Of a stretch of DNA of 64,000 nt, positions 17,501 through 26,013 are shown piece by piece (position 1 is the stretch's first letter; each line of letters starts with the position of its first letter). The position numbers and the translations under genes were made by a program. The DNA is from Prado023 sp963700475. Its GTDB lineage: Bacteria; Actinomycetota; Actinomycetes; S36-B12; CAIYMF01. The stretch covers positions 186,001 through 250,000 of the forward strand of contig CAVOXR010000009.1 of assembly GCA_963700475.1 (NCBI GenBank), in the 5' to 3' direction. Under the pieces are notes generated by a model. It saw only the letters and a program-made list of their open reading frames with translations, had not been told where the DNA came from and searched no databases.

Positions 17501-19206
17501 ATGTCGCCGACGCGGGACTCGTAGACCATCTCCTCATCGAGCTCCCCAACACGCCCACCACCCACGATGTGGACGCCGAACAGGCCGCGGTCGGGAATCG
17601 TCCCCCCGGAGGTGACCGCCAACTGCTGGGCGCCGGGGCGTGCCGTGAGGAGGTCGTCACCGCGGTCCCAGACGATCCGGGGGCGCAGCTCAGCGAAGGC
17701 GTCCGAGGGGTAGCGGCCGGCCAGCATCTCGACCACTGCTTCGTAGACCGCGGGCGTGAGCTCGGCGAAGGGCGCGGTACGACGCAGGAGGGCCAGAAGG
17801 TCCGCGGCGGGCCAGTCATCCATGGCCACGCAGGCAACGATCTGTTGGGCCGCCACATCCAGGGGATTCGCGGGGATGCGCAACTCCTCTATCGCCCCCG
17901 AACGCATCCGCTGCACGACCACGGCGCTGGTGAGGAGGTCCGATCGGTACTTCGGTAGCACGACGCCGGTCGAGACGGCACCCACCTGGTGCCCCGCCCG
18001 ACCGACACGTTGGAGCCCGGAGGCGACAGACGGTGGCGCCTCGACCTGGATCACGAGGTCCACGGCGCCCATGTCGATGCCGAGCTCGAGGCTGGATGTC
18101 GCCACCACGGCCCGGAGCCGCCCGGTCTTGAGGTCGTCCTCGATGTGGGCCCGCTGCTCCTTGCTCACCGAGCCGTGGTGGGCCCTGGCCAGCACCGGCT
18201 CGGCACCCAGCGTCGACCCCGCCTGCGCCATCAGCTCAGCCGGCGGGCGGTTGCCCGGGGCGCCTTCAGGGCTCGCGCCGATTCGCTCGGCGTGGATCTC
18301 GTTGAGCCTGGCTGTCAGCCGCTCCGCGAGCCTGCGCGAGTTGGCGAAGACGATGGTGGAGCGGTGCTGCTCGATCAGGTCGACGATGCGCGCCTCGACG
18401 TGGGGCCAGATCGACGCGGTGGGGGAGCCGTCGGGCCCGGGGCCGGTGCCCAGCTCCCCGAGGTCCTCGACGGGCACCTGGATCGTCAGCTCCCATTCCT
18501 TGGCCGAGCCCTGCTCGAGGATCTCGACCGGGACATCACCGCCGAGGAACTGCGCGGCCACATGCGTCGGACGAACCGTCGCGGACAGCCCCACGCGAGG
18601 GATCCGGCGCCCTGCAAGGTGGTCGAGCCTGGCCAGGCTGACGGCCAGGTGGGCACCACGCTTCGAGCCTGCGATGGCGTGGACCTCGTCGATGATGACG
18701 GACTCGACGCCCGCCAGGATGCTGCGCGTGGCGGAGGTCAGCATCAGGAACAGGGACTCCGGGGTGGTGATCAGGACATCAGGAGGGCGCCTGGCCATGA
18801 CCCGGCGCTCCTGGGTTGGGGTGTCACCTGTCCGCAGTGCGACGCTGATGTGCGGCGCGGGGAGTCCGAGCAGCTCGCACTGGGTCGCGATGCCGGACAG
18901 GGGCGCCCTGAGGTTGCGCTCTACGTCGACCGCCAGCGCCTTCAGCGGGCTGATGTAGAGGACCCGTACGCCCGATTCCTCGCGGGGGGTCAGGCACCGA
19001 TCGATCGCGCACAGGAACGCGGCAAGGGTCTTGCCGGAGCCGGTCGGGGCCACCGCAAGGACGTCCGCGCCGGCCTGGATGCGCGGCCACGCGGCCGCCT
19101 GGACGTCCGTGGGAGCCGCGAACGCCGCGTTGAACCACCGCCGCGTGGGCTCGGAGAAGACGGCCAGTGGATCCACGCGGACCATCTTGGACCCTGCGTC
19201 CGACAT
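14545..19206 (-). CDS. lhr: Lhr-family ATP-dependent helicase
   Basis: Large superfamily 2 3'-5' helicase of about 1,553 residues, matching full-length bacterial Lhr. The N-terminal Lhr core has Walker A APTGSGKTLAAFL, the Walker B box IIDEVHAIAGSKRG, the SAT-like LSATVRPTH and motif VI LQRVGRAGHQ, followed by the winged-helix and Lhr-specific domain; the C-terminal ~700 residues form the Lhr-CTD found in long Lhr proteins. Such enzymes unwind RNA:DNA and DNA:DNA hybrids in repair. The ATG at 19206 is chosen (MSDAGSK); ATG 19185 is also possible. It is divergent from the DUF3046 gene with 57 nt between. Confidence 0.95.
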   Translation of the reverse strand: MSDAGSKMVRVDPLAVFSEPTRRWFNAAFAAPTDVQAAAWPRIQAGADVLAVAPTGSGKTLAAFLCAIDRCLTPREESGVRVLYISPLKALAVDVERNLRAPLSGIATQCELLGLPAPHISVALRTGDTPTQERRVMARRPPDVLITTPESLFLMLTSATRSILAGVESVIIDEVHAIAGSKRGAHLAVSLARLDHLAGRRIPRVGLSATVRPTHVAAQFLGGDVPVEILEQGSAKEWELTIQVPVEDLGELGTGPGPDGSPTASIWPHVEARIVDLIEQHRSTIVFANSRRLAERLTARLNEIHAERIGASPEGAPGNRPPAELMAQAGSTLGAEPVLARAHHGSVSKEQRAHIEDDLKTGRLRAVVATSSLELGIDMGAVDLVIQVEAPPSVASGLQRVGRAGHQVGAVSTGVVLPKYRSDLLTSAVVVQRMRSGAIEELRIPANPLDVAAQQIVACVAMDDWPAADLLALLRRTAPFAELTPAVYEAVVEMLAGRYPSDAFAELRPRIVWDRGDDLLTARPGAQQLAVTSGGTIPDRGLFGVHIVGGGRVGELDEEMVYESRVGDIFALGASSWQIIEITHDRVNVVPAGGSPGRLPFWRGDNLGRPAELGRAIGEFTRHVSEMPADLARAHLADLGLDAWAGTNLVAYLAEQSAASHLPTDRTIVVERTRDELGDWRLTVLSPFGAQVHAPWALLARERLSRRFGVDAAVLHGDDGIVARLPDLPDDEWLADATACLFPEPDQVESDVTRLIGGSALFASRFRECASRALLLPRPRPGRRAPLWQQRQRSAQLLQIAAEHPTFPIVLEAVRECVKDVYDLPALVSLMASVQERRIRVIEVTPPSASPFARSLLFGYVSEYLYEGDSPLAERRAAALTLDPSLLGELLGQTDLRDLLEPDAIAQVVAQIQHLTVERRARGPEDAVDMLRSLGPLGTADAGLRGVEPEWLEELEAQRRVLRTRVAGRDVWAVVEDAARLRDGLGAPMPAGVADAHLRPVEDPLADLISRYSRTHGPFTVDDVVRDLGLPPAVVAHRLSISRAAGRIIEGWFIPDVPGPQWCHPDVLRLIKRRSVAMLRQQIEPVSQAALATFLPRWQSIGRHSSTRLRGPDGVLLAVRAMAGVPVPASALEESILPLRVTGYTAGMLDELTSAGEVLWTGSAPLPGGDGWIALAPADVGFLLPRASDPPTDLVALELLELLRSGGGWFVADLRNRMTSPGIVPGHLEQALLELLWAGLVGNDTIEPVRAMLDGSRGRRRRSTAGVGQRSRRPARGRYADLWRRPPEEAVAGSNDRGVEPSGTAAARSPTARAGITPELPGRWFALPAEMPPQEVVAVARAEAHLDRLGIVTRGAVLASGDPGGFASAYRTLSAMEERGRVQRVYAIEGLGASQFALTGVVDQVRAVERELADGQSDHVLLASADPANPYGAALEWPASDWAGGPGAPHRPSRGAGCHVVLMGGHPVLYVERGGHTLLTFTRDSATDPESSEQLATAARLLHDAVKSGTVGALTITRVNGSPVMEPGGSDHVRRALEAAGFGLTPRGYRVPR

Positions 19207-19263
19207 CGGACGCCCCGCTGTCCACAGTTCACGCCGACGCGGCCGGGATGGCACCATTCGTGT

Positions 19264-19458
19264 GTGCGGCTGACGGACTTCTGGGAGCGGATGGACCTGA
19301 CCTTCGGGCGGGCCTATGCGCGCTCCTGGGCATCCGACCAGCACCTCGCCGCGCTCGGCGGGCGCACCGTCGAGCAGGCCCTGGCCGAGGGCGAGGACAC
19401 CCGCGACGTCTGGCGGGCTGTGTGCGCACACACCAAGGTGCCCAGCGACTTGACCTGA
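19264..19458 (+). CDS. DUF3046 family protein
   Basis: 64-residue protein of a family almost confined to Actinomycetota and typically found just upstream of recA, as here. It begins RLTDFWERM and contains GRAYARSWASDQHLAALGGRT and a VWRAVCAHTKVP end, matching the family throughout. The GTG at 19264 gives the family start. The function is unknown. It is separated from recA by 184 nt that hold the SOS box and recA promoter, so it is probably not itself under that box. Confidence 0.88.
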   Translation: MRLTDFWERMDLTFGRAYARSWASDQHLAALGGRTVEQALAEGEDTRDVWRAVCAHTKVPSDLT

Positions 19459-19477
19459 CCGGCGTGTCGGTCACGGT

Positions 19478-19491
19478 CGAACACGTGTTCG
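19478..19491. promoter_or_regulatory. SOS (LexA) box before recA
   Basis: CGAACACGTGTTCG is a perfect 14-bp palindrome matching the actinobacterial LexA operator core (GAAC-N4-GTTC), here extended to TCGAACACGTGTTCGT. It lies 151 nt before the recA ATG. TACAGT at 19495-19500 is a possible -10 box immediately downstream, so bound LexA would block the promoter. Confidence 0.92.
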
Positions 19492-19642
19492 TACTACAGT
19501 GGGCGTGTCAGTCACCGGGCGGCCCCAACCGGGTTGTCCACAGGATCGCATCGGATCGGGTCGCAATGTCGGTGACCCGGTCTAGTGTCCGCTCCTGTCA
19601 GACGAGGGGTGCCGAGGGCACCACGAGATCCAAGGAGTGGGA

Positions 19643-20695
19643 ATGGCTGGACAGGACCGCGAGAAGGCACTCGAGTCAGCGCTGCTGCACCTCGAGAAGC
19701 AGTTCGGCAAGGGCACAGTGATGCGCTTGGGGGACCAGCCGATCGTGCCCATGGACGTGATCCCGACCGGCTCGATCGCCCTGGACGTGGCGTTGGGCAT
19801 CGGCGGGCTGCCGCGCGGGCGGGTCGTGGAGATCTATGGCCCCGAGGCCAGCGGAAAGACCACCGTGGCCCTGCACTCGGTGGCCAGTGTCCAGAAGGCG
19901 GGCGGTATCGCTGCCTTCATCGACGCCGAGCACGCCCTTGACCCGGTCTACGCACAGCGCCTCGGGGTGAACCTCGACGAGCTGTACGTCTCCCAGCCCG
20001 ATACCGGTGAGCAGGCCCTGGAGATCGCCGACACCCTCGTCCGCTCAGGTGCTGTCGACCTGATCGTCATCGACTCCGTGGCCGCCCTGACGCCCAAGGC
20101 CGAGATCGAGGGCGAGATGGGTGACAGCCACGTCGGGCTGCAGGCCCGGCTCATGAGCCAGGCGCTGCGCAAGATGACCGGTGCACTGAGCAACACCAAC
20201 ACCACCATGATCTTCATCAACCAGCTGCGCGAGAAGATCGGCGTGATGTTCGGCAGCCCGGAGACCACGACGGGTGGCAAGGCGCTGAAGTTCTACTCGT
20301 CTGTTCGTCTGGACGTGCGGCGCATCGAGACCCTCAAGGATGGGACTGAGCCGGTGGGCTCCCGCACCCGCGTCAAGGTCGTCAAGAACAAGGTCGCGCC
20401 GCCGTTCAAGCAGGCGGAGTTCGACATCCTCTACGGTCTCGGGATCTCCCGGGAGGGAGGCCTGATCGACATGGGCGTCGAGCAGGGCTTCGTGCGCAAG
20501 GCCGGCGCCTGGTACACCTACGACGGCGACCAGCTGGGTCAGGGCAAGGAGAACGCCCGGGCCTTCCTGCGCGACAACCCGGACCTCTCCGACGAGATCG
20601 AGAAGCGCATCAAGGAGAAGCTGGGCATCGGCCCGCAGGTTGATGCCCCCATCGACCTGACAGCGGTAGAGGCGCCACGGCCGATCGACCTCTGA
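19643..20695 (+). CDS. recA: Recombinase RecA
   Basis: ATP-dependent strand-exchange protein and co-protease for LexA. The 350-residue product shows Walker A GPEASGKTT near residue 67, Walker B LIVIDSVAAL, loop L2 with TGGKALKFY, and an acidic C-terminus, all intact; no intein is present, unlike recA of some mycobacteria. The ATG at 19643 is preferred over a GTG 6 nt earlier because AAGGAG at 19632-19637 is correctly placed for it. It is controlled by the palindromic SOS box upstream, and recX starts 4 nt after its stop, so the two should be co-transcribed. Confidence 0.99.
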   Translation: MAGQDREKALESALLHLEKQFGKGTVMRLGDQPIVPMDVIPTGSIALDVALGIGGLPRGRVVEIYGPEASGKTTVALHSVASVQKAGGIAAFIDAEHALDPVYAQRLGVNLDELYVSQPDTGEQALEIADTLVRSGAVDLIVIDSVAALTPKAEIEGEMGDSHVGLQARLMSQALRKMTGALSNTNTTMIFINQLREKIGVMFGSPETTTGGKALKFYSSVRLDVRRIETLKDGTEPVGSRTRVKVVKNKVAPPFKQAEFDILYGLGISREGGLIDMGVEQGFVRKAGAWYTYDGDQLGQGKENARAFLRDNPDLSDEIEKRIKEKLGIGPQVDAPIDLTAVEAPRPIDL

Positions 20696-20699
20696 TCTG

Positions 20700-21269
20700 G
20701 TGTCGGGTAGTCGCTGGGCTGCGGATCCGCCGGGGGATCAGGACGATTCGCCGGCGGATCCGGAACAGGTCGCCAGGACCATCCTGCTGCGTCGGCTCGA
20801 GGCCGCACCTCGCACCCGGGCGGAGCTGGCCACAACGCTGCGCGAGCGCAACGTCCCCGACGACGTCGCACATCGGGTGCTCGACCGGTTCGAGGAGGTC
20901 GGGCTCATCGACGACCGGGTGTTCGCCCAGATGTGGGTGGAGTCCCGCCAGCGCGGGCGAGGGCTCTCCGGTCGGGCTCTGCGCAGCGAGTTGCACCGCA
21001 AGGGCGTCCCGGCGCCGCTGATCGACGAAGCCCTCGAGCAGGTGGATCCGGCGGACGAACTCGCCGCGGCCCGCGAGCTGGCGCGTCGCAAGGCCCGCTC
21101 CGTGGTGGGGCTTCCGCGGGCCACACAGGTACGGCGACTGTCCGGCGCCCTGGCGCGGAAGGGCTACGGCGCGGGCATCACCTCGCAAGTGGTGCGCGAG
21201 GCCCTGGCTGCCGTCGACGCCCCGGCCGATGAGGACGACGCCGAGGCGAACCCTGACCGCTGGGACTGA
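20700..21269 (+). CDS. recX: RecA regulator RecX
   Basis: 189-residue helical protein that binds the RecA filament and limits its extension and activity. Family features are the three-helix repeats, including ILLRRLEAAPRTRAEL, VLDRFEEVGLIDDRVFAQMWVE and LRRKGV-like SELHRKGVPAPLIDEAL, then KARSVVGLPRATQVRRLSGALARKGY. The GTG at 20700 lies 4 nt after recA. The N-terminal ~20 residues and the acidic C-terminal tail are variable. Expressed with recA and therefore SOS-linked. Confidence 0.95.
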   Translation: MSGSRWAADPPGDQDDSPADPEQVARTILLRRLEAAPRTRAELATTLRERNVPDDVAHRVLDRFEEVGLIDDRVFAQMWVESRQRGRGLSGRALRSELHRKGVPAPLIDEALEQVDPADELAAARELARRKARSVVGLPRATQVRRLSGALARKGYGAGITSQVVREALAAVDAPADEDDAEANPDRWD

Positions 21270-21323
21270 GCCGCCCAGCGCAGTTCCCACGTTCCGGGCT
21301 CCAACGCCTACCCTTGGGGCCTC

Positions 21324-22799
21324 ATGGATACGACTCTCACGGCCGCTCGCACCTACCAGGTCCGGACCTACGGCTGCCAGATGAACGTGCACGACTCCGA
21401 GCGCATCGCGGGGCTCCTCGAGTCCCACGGATACGTGGCGGCGGACGGCGACCGGCCGGCCGATGTGGTGGTGCTCAACACCTGCGCCGTCCGGGAGAAC
21501 GCGGACAACAAGCTGTACGGCAACCTCGGGCACCTGGCCTCAGTCAAGCGCAACCACGAGGGCATGCAGATCGCCGTGGGCGGGTGCCTGGCGCAGAAGG
21601 ATCGCGAGCACATCGTGGAGCGGGCCCCATGGGTCGATGTGGTCTTCGGCACCCACAACGTCGACGCCCTACCCGCCCTGCTCCAGCGTGCGTCCGTGAT
21701 GCGGGAGGCGCAGGTCGAGATCGAGGAGTCGCTGCGGACCTTCCCCTCGACCCTGCCGAGCCGTCGCGAGTCCGCGTACGCCGCGTGGGTTGCCATCAGC
21801 GTCGGATGCAACAACACCTGCACCTTCTGCATCGTGCCCAGCTTGCGGGGCAAGGAGCGCGATCGACGTCCGGGCGAGATCCTCGCCGAGGTCGAGGCGC
21901 TCGTCGCCGACGGCGTCATCGAGGTCACCCTCCTGGGCCAGAACGTCAACGCCTACGGCGCGGAGTTCGGTGAGCGCGACGCCTTCGCCGACCTGCTCCG
22001 AACGGTGGGTGCCGTCCCCGGCATCGAACGGGTCCGGTTCACCTCGCCGCACCCACGGGACTTCACCAGCGAGGTCATCGCCGCCATGGCCGAGACTCCG
22101 ACGGTCATGCCCTCTCTGCACATGCCCCTCCAGTCCGGAAGCGACCAGGTGCTGCGCACCATGCGCAGGTCCTACCGCCGCGAAAGGTTCCTCGCCATCC
22201 TCGACGAGGTCCGGGCCTCCATCCCCAACGCTGCGATCACCACGGACATCATCGTCGGGTTCCCAGGGGAGTCCGAGGCCGACTTCGCCGATACCCTCGA
22301 GGTCGTGGAGCGTGCCCGCTTCAGCGCCGCGTTCACCTTCCAGTACTCGCCCCGCCCCGGCACTCCGGCTGCCGACATGGACGACCAGATCCCCAAGGCC
22401 GTCGTCCAGGAACGGTACGAGCGGTTGGTCAAGGCCCTCGAGCGCATCTCCTGGGAGGAGAACCAGCGCCTGATCGGCACAACAGCCGAAGTGCTCGTGG
22501 CTGAGGGCGAGGGACGCAAGGACGAGCAGACACAGCGCCTGTCCGGCCGGGCGCGCGACGGCCGACTCGTGCACTTCTCCGGAGCGGAGTCCGCCCGGCC
22601 CGGCGACTGCGTGTCGGTGGTCCTCGACGCCGCCGCGCCACACCACCTGACCGGTACGGCCGCGACGATCCGCACCACGCGCGCAGGTGACGCATGGGAG
22701 GCGGGTCAGGGGTCCTGCGGCACAGGATCGACCACAACCGGCTCCACCGACCTCGGACCGGTCACCCTGGGAATGCCCAGCCTGCGTCCTGTTGGCTGA
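21324..22799 (+). CDS. miaB: tRNA-2-methylthio-N6-dimethylallyladenosine synthase MiaB
   Basis: Radical-SAM methylthiotransferase that modifies i6A37 of tRNA made by MiaA, its neighbour. The 491-residue product has the UPF0004 start VRTYGCQMNVHDSERI, the cluster motif CNNTCTFCIVPSLRG, SGSDQVLRTMRR, and a TRAM domain at about residues 380-450. About 40 Gly/Thr-rich residues follow the TRAM domain and look non-conserved. TACCCT at 21309-21314 lies 9 nt before the ATG, near-leaderless. miaA begins 1 nt after its stop. Confidence 0.96.
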   Translation: MDTTLTAARTYQVRTYGCQMNVHDSERIAGLLESHGYVAADGDRPADVVVLNTCAVRENADNKLYGNLGHLASVKRNHEGMQIAVGGCLAQKDREHIVERAPWVDVVFGTHNVDALPALLQRASVMREAQVEIEESLRTFPSTLPSRRESAYAAWVAISVGCNNTCTFCIVPSLRGKERDRRPGEILAEVEALVADGVIEVTLLGQNVNAYGAEFGERDAFADLLRTVGAVPGIERVRFTSPHPRDFTSEVIAAMAETPTVMPSLHMPLQSGSDQVLRTMRRSYRRERFLAILDEVRASIPNAAITTDIIVGFPGESEADFADTLEVVERARFSAAFTFQYSPRPGTPAADMDDQIPKAVVQERYERLVKALERISWEENQRLIGTTAEVLVAEGEGRKDEQTQRLSGRARDGRLVHFSGAESARPGDCVSVVLDAAAPHHLTGTAATIRTTRAGDAWEAGQGSCGTGSTTTGSTDLGPVTLGMPSLRPVG

Positions 22800-22800
22800 C

Positions 22801-23748
22801 ATGGCCGAGCCCACGAGGTGGCCCACCGTCGTGGCCATCGTCGGACCGACAGCCGCCGGCAAGTCGGAGGTGGCCCTCGACCTGGCCCAGCGGGTCGGCG
22901 GCGAGGTCGTCAACGCCGACGCGTTCCAGGTCTACCGGGGGATGGACATCGGCACCGCCAAGGTCCCTCCGGCCGAGCGGCGAGGGATCCCGCACCACCT
23001 CGTCGACATCCTCCAGGTGACCGAGGAGCTCAGCGTCGCGCAGTACCAGCGCGACGGTCGCGCTGTTCTTGGGGAGCTCGCCCAGAGGGGAGTCACCGCC
23101 GTGGTCGTCGGCGGTTCGGGCCTCTACGTCCGTGCCCTGCTCGACGACCTTCGATTCCCGGGAAGCGACCCGGAGATCCGGGCGCGCTGGGAGGCGATGC
23201 TCGCTGAGATCGGGCCCGAACGGCTGCACGCCCTGCTCGCTGCAAGGGACCCGGTGGCCGCGTCCCACATCCTGCCCACCAACGGCCGTCGGATCGTGCG
23301 GGCCCTCGAGGTCGGTGAGATCACAGGCGAGCCGTTCACCGCGCAGTTGCCTCCTGATGGCCCGGAGCTGGTTCCACACACCAGCATCGGGCTGGACCTG
23401 CCGCGAGACGTGCTCGACCAACGGATCCGGGACCGCGTCCGACGGATGTTCGACGACGGCCTCGTCGAGGAGGTCAAGGGCCTGCTCGACAGAGGGCTGC
23501 GGGACGGTCGCACGGCCAGCCGGGCACTTGGCTATCCCCAGATCATCGACCTCCTGGACGGAGGCCTCGAACCTGCCCGGGCTGAGGAGGAGATCGTGCT
23601 GGCCACCCGCCGGTTCGCCCGCCGCCAGCAGCGATGGTTCCATCGCGATCCGCGGACCATCTGGCTCGAGGCAATGGCCCCTGCGTCGTCCACAGCTTCG
23701 TCGATCGCGGCCCTCATGAACGAGCCTGCCCGTAGGCTGGACCCATGA
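22801..23748 (+). CDS. miaA: tRNA dimethylallyltransferase MiaA
   Basis: Transfers a dimethylallyl group to A37 of tRNAs reading UNN codons, giving the substrate for MiaB. The 315-residue product has the P-loop IVGPTAAGKSEVA near residue 14, the NADAFQVYRGMDIGTAK motif, an AVVVGGSGLYVRALL segment and a C-terminal TRRFARRQQRWFHRD. The start ATG at 22801 is the first that fits homology and is 1 nt after miaB. Its TGA overlaps the dapF ATG, but dapF also has its own promoter-like box. Confidence 0.96.
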   Translation: MAEPTRWPTVVAIVGPTAAGKSEVALDLAQRVGGEVVNADAFQVYRGMDIGTAKVPPAERRGIPHHLVDILQVTEELSVAQYQRDGRAVLGELAQRGVTAVVVGGSGLYVRALLDDLRFPGSDPEIRARWEAMLAEIGPERLHALLAARDPVAASHILPTNGRRIVRALEVGEITGEPFTAQLPPDGPELVPHTSIGLDLPRDVLDQRIRDRVRRMFDDGLVEEVKGLLDRGLRDGRTASRALGYPQIIDLLDGGLEPARAEEEIVLATRRFARRQQRWFHRDPRTIWLEAMAPASSTASSIAALMNEPARRLDP

Positions 23749-24620
23749 GCCGACCCGGGATCCCCTTCGTCAAGGGACACGGAACCGGCAACGACTTCGT
23801 GATCCTGCCCGATCCCACCGGGGCATTGACCGTCAGCCCGTCGATCGTGCGCGCGCTGTGCGATCGCCACCGGGGCATCGGGGCCGATGGCGTCCTCGTG
23901 GTCACCAGGACGTCCGACCAGACCGACGTCGCTGAGCAGTCGGACCTGGCTCCTTGGTTCATGGACTACCGCAACGCCGACGGCAGTGTGGCCCAGATGT
24001 GCGGAAACGGGGCGCGAGTGTTCGTCGCGCACCTGCTCGAGGAGGGGTTGGCCCGCACGGGGAGCTTCCACATCGCGACGCGCGGGGGATCGCGACGGGT
24101 CACCGTGGACGACGAGGGTGCGATCCGGGTCAACATGGGCGCACCCACATTCCTGGAGCGCGACGACATCCAGGTGTGGCCGGCTGAGGCCCGGCCGGGC
24201 AGCAATCCGTCGCCCGCGATCGGAGTCCTGATGCCGAACCCCCACGCGGTGACGTGGGTGGACGATGTGCAGGCCGCGGGCCCTCTGCTGGTCGTGCCGA
24301 TGGTCACACCGGTCGAGGCCTATCCGGAGGGCGTGAACGTCGAGTTCGTGCGAGTCCTGTCCGAGGACCACCTCCAGATGCGCGTGTTCGAGCGGGGTGT
24401 CGGGGAGACCCTGAGCTGCGGCACGGGCGCCTGTGCAGCCGCGGTCGCGACCCTCCGTCGGGACGGCGTGGAGCGCAATGGCGGGCGGATCCGCGTGGAT
24501 GTGCCTGGTGGGACGGTGGGGGTCACCTGGAACCGCGATGGCTCAGTGGAGCTCGATGGACCCGCCCAGATGGTCGCCCGTGGCGAGATCGATCCGTACT
24601 GGTGGGAGATGCATGTCTGA
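23745..24620 (+). CDS. dapF: Diaminopimelate epimerase
   Basis: Cofactor-free enzyme that converts LL- to meso-diaminopimelate for lysine and peptidoglycan. The 291-residue product has both catalytic cysteines, in AQMCGNGARVF and LSCGTGACAAA, and the N-terminal KGHGTGNDFV. It overlaps miaA by ATGA. TAGGCT at 23733-23738, 6 nt before the ATG, suggests an additional leaderless transcript starting inside the miaA end. It overlaps hflX by 8 nt. Confidence 0.97.
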   Translation: MSRPGIPFVKGHGTGNDFVILPDPTGALTVSPSIVRALCDRHRGIGADGVLVVTRTSDQTDVAEQSDLAPWFMDYRNADGSVAQMCGNGARVFVAHLLEEGLARTGSFHIATRGGSRRVTVDDEGAIRVNMGAPTFLERDDIQVWPAEARPGSNPSPAIGVLMPNPHAVTWVDDVQAAGPLLVVPMVTPVEAYPEGVNVEFVRVLSEDHLQMRVFERGVGETLSCGTGACAAAVATLRRDGVERNGGRIRVDVPGGTVGVTWNRDGSVELDGPAQMVARGEIDPYWWEMHV

Positions 24621-26013
24621 GACCCCCGATCTGCTCGACCGCCAGGCCCTGCGCCGTGTTCCGGGACTGAGCACCGAGCTCGAGGACGTCACGGAGGTCG
24701 AGTACCGCCAGGTCCGCCTCGAGCGGGTCGTCCTGGTGGGAGTCTGGACCTCAGGCACGCTGGAGGAGGCCGAGCGCTCCCTGGCCGAGCTTGCCCGACT
24801 TGCCGAGACCGCCGGGTCCGAGGTGTGCGATGGCCTGATCCAGCGACGGGACAAGCCCGACACCGCCACCTACATCGGGTCTGGCAAGGTCACGGAGCTG
24901 CGCGAGGTGGTCACCCTTGTCGGAGCGGACACGGTCATCTGCGACGGTGAGCTCACCCCCGGGCAGCTGCGCCGGCTCGAGGAGCTCGTGAAGGTCAAGG
25001 TCGTGGACCGTACGTGGCTGATCCTCGACATCTTCGCCCAGCACGCCCGCAGTCGTGAGGGCAAGGCCCAGGTCTCCCTGGCCCAGATGCAGTACCTCCT
25101 GCCACGCCTGCGCGGTTGGGGCGAGTCACTGTCCCGGCAAGCTGGTGGGCGGGTGGCCGGAGGTCAGGGCATCGGCTCCCGTGGCCCGGGCGAGACCAAG
25201 ATCGAGACCGACCGGCGCCGAGTCCGGGAGAGCATCTCGCGGCTGCGGCGCGAGATCGCAGCAATGTCAACCGCCCGACACACCATGCGCAGCGCGCGCC
25301 GGCGCGGCAAGGTCCCCTCAGTCGTGCTCGCCGGCTACACCAACTCCGGCAAGTCGAGCCTGCTCAACCGCATGACCGGTTCGGGGGTCCTCGTCGAGGA
25401 CGCGCTGTTCGCGACTCTGGACCCCACCGTGCGCAAGGCCAGTACGCCGTCCGGTCGCCTCTTCACGCTCGCCGACACCGTCGGGTTCGTGCGCCACCTG
25501 CCCCACCAGCTGGTCGAGGCATTCCGGTCGACACTGGAGGAGGTGTCGGATGCCGACCTGATCCTCCACGTGGTCGACGGCTCCGACGACTTCCCCGAAG
25601 GGCAGATCGCGGCTGTTCGAGAGGTGCTGGCCGAGATCGGTGCCGGCGAGGTTCCCGAGCTCATCGTCATCAACAAGTCCGACGTCGCCGACCCTCTTGT
25701 GGTTGGCCGCATCCGCTCCCGCGAGCCGCACTCGGTGGTGGTGTCCGCCGCGACGGGTGCCGGCATCGCCGAGCTTCTGGCCGCCGTGGAGCTCGACCTG
25801 CCGAACCCGACCGCGCAGGTCGACCTGCTCGTTCCATTCGACCGCGGGGACCTTGTGGCGCGCGTCCACGAGGAGGGCCGCGACGTCCAGGTCGAGTACA
25901 CCGCCGAAGGGGCCACCATCCGGGCTGTGGTGGGCGAGCAGCTGGCTGCCGAGCTGAACGGCGTAGCCGTGGAGAGCAGCGCCGACGTGGCCTCCCAGGT
26001 CGGTCAGGAGTGA
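24613..26013 (+). CDS. hflX: Ribosome-associated GTPase HflX
   Basis: GTPase that splits or rescues stalled ribosomes, linked to heat and antibiotic stress. The 466-residue product has the N-terminal HflX domain with ATYIGSGKVTEL and LSRQAGGRVAGGQGIGSRGPGETK, then the GTPase domain: G1 GYTNSGKSSL, G3 DTVGFVRHLP, G4 NKSD, and a short C-terminal domain. The ATG at 24613 overlaps the end of dapF by 8 nt. The next gene starts inside its stop codon, so dapF-hflX-dinG form one coupled unit. Confidence 0.96.
   Translation: MSETPDLLDRQALRRVPGLSTELEDVTEVEYRQVRLERVVLVGVWTSGTLEEAERSLAELARLAETAGSEVCDGLIQRRDKPDTATYIGSGKVTELREVVTLVGADTVICDGELTPGQLRRLEELVKVKVVDRTWLILDIFAQHARSREGKAQVSLAQMQYLLPRLRGWGESLSRQAGGRVAGGQGIGSRGPGETKIETDRRRVRESISRLRREIAAMSTARHTMRSARRRGKVPSVVLAGYTNSGKSSLLNRMTGSGVLVEDALFATLDPTVRKASTPSGRLFTLADTVGFVRHLPHQLVEAFRSTLEEVSDADLILHVVDGSDDFPEGQIAAVREVLAEIGAGEVPELIVINKSDVADPLVVGRIRSREPHSVVVSAATGAGIAELLAAVELDLPNPTAQVDLLVPFDRGDLVARVHEEGRDVQVEYTAEGATIRAVVGEQLAAELNGVAVESSADVASQVGQE

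Noticed and set aside
26000..26012. SOS box before the DinG-like gene.
   Set aside because: The start lies inside hflX and no GAAC-N4-GTTC element is present.
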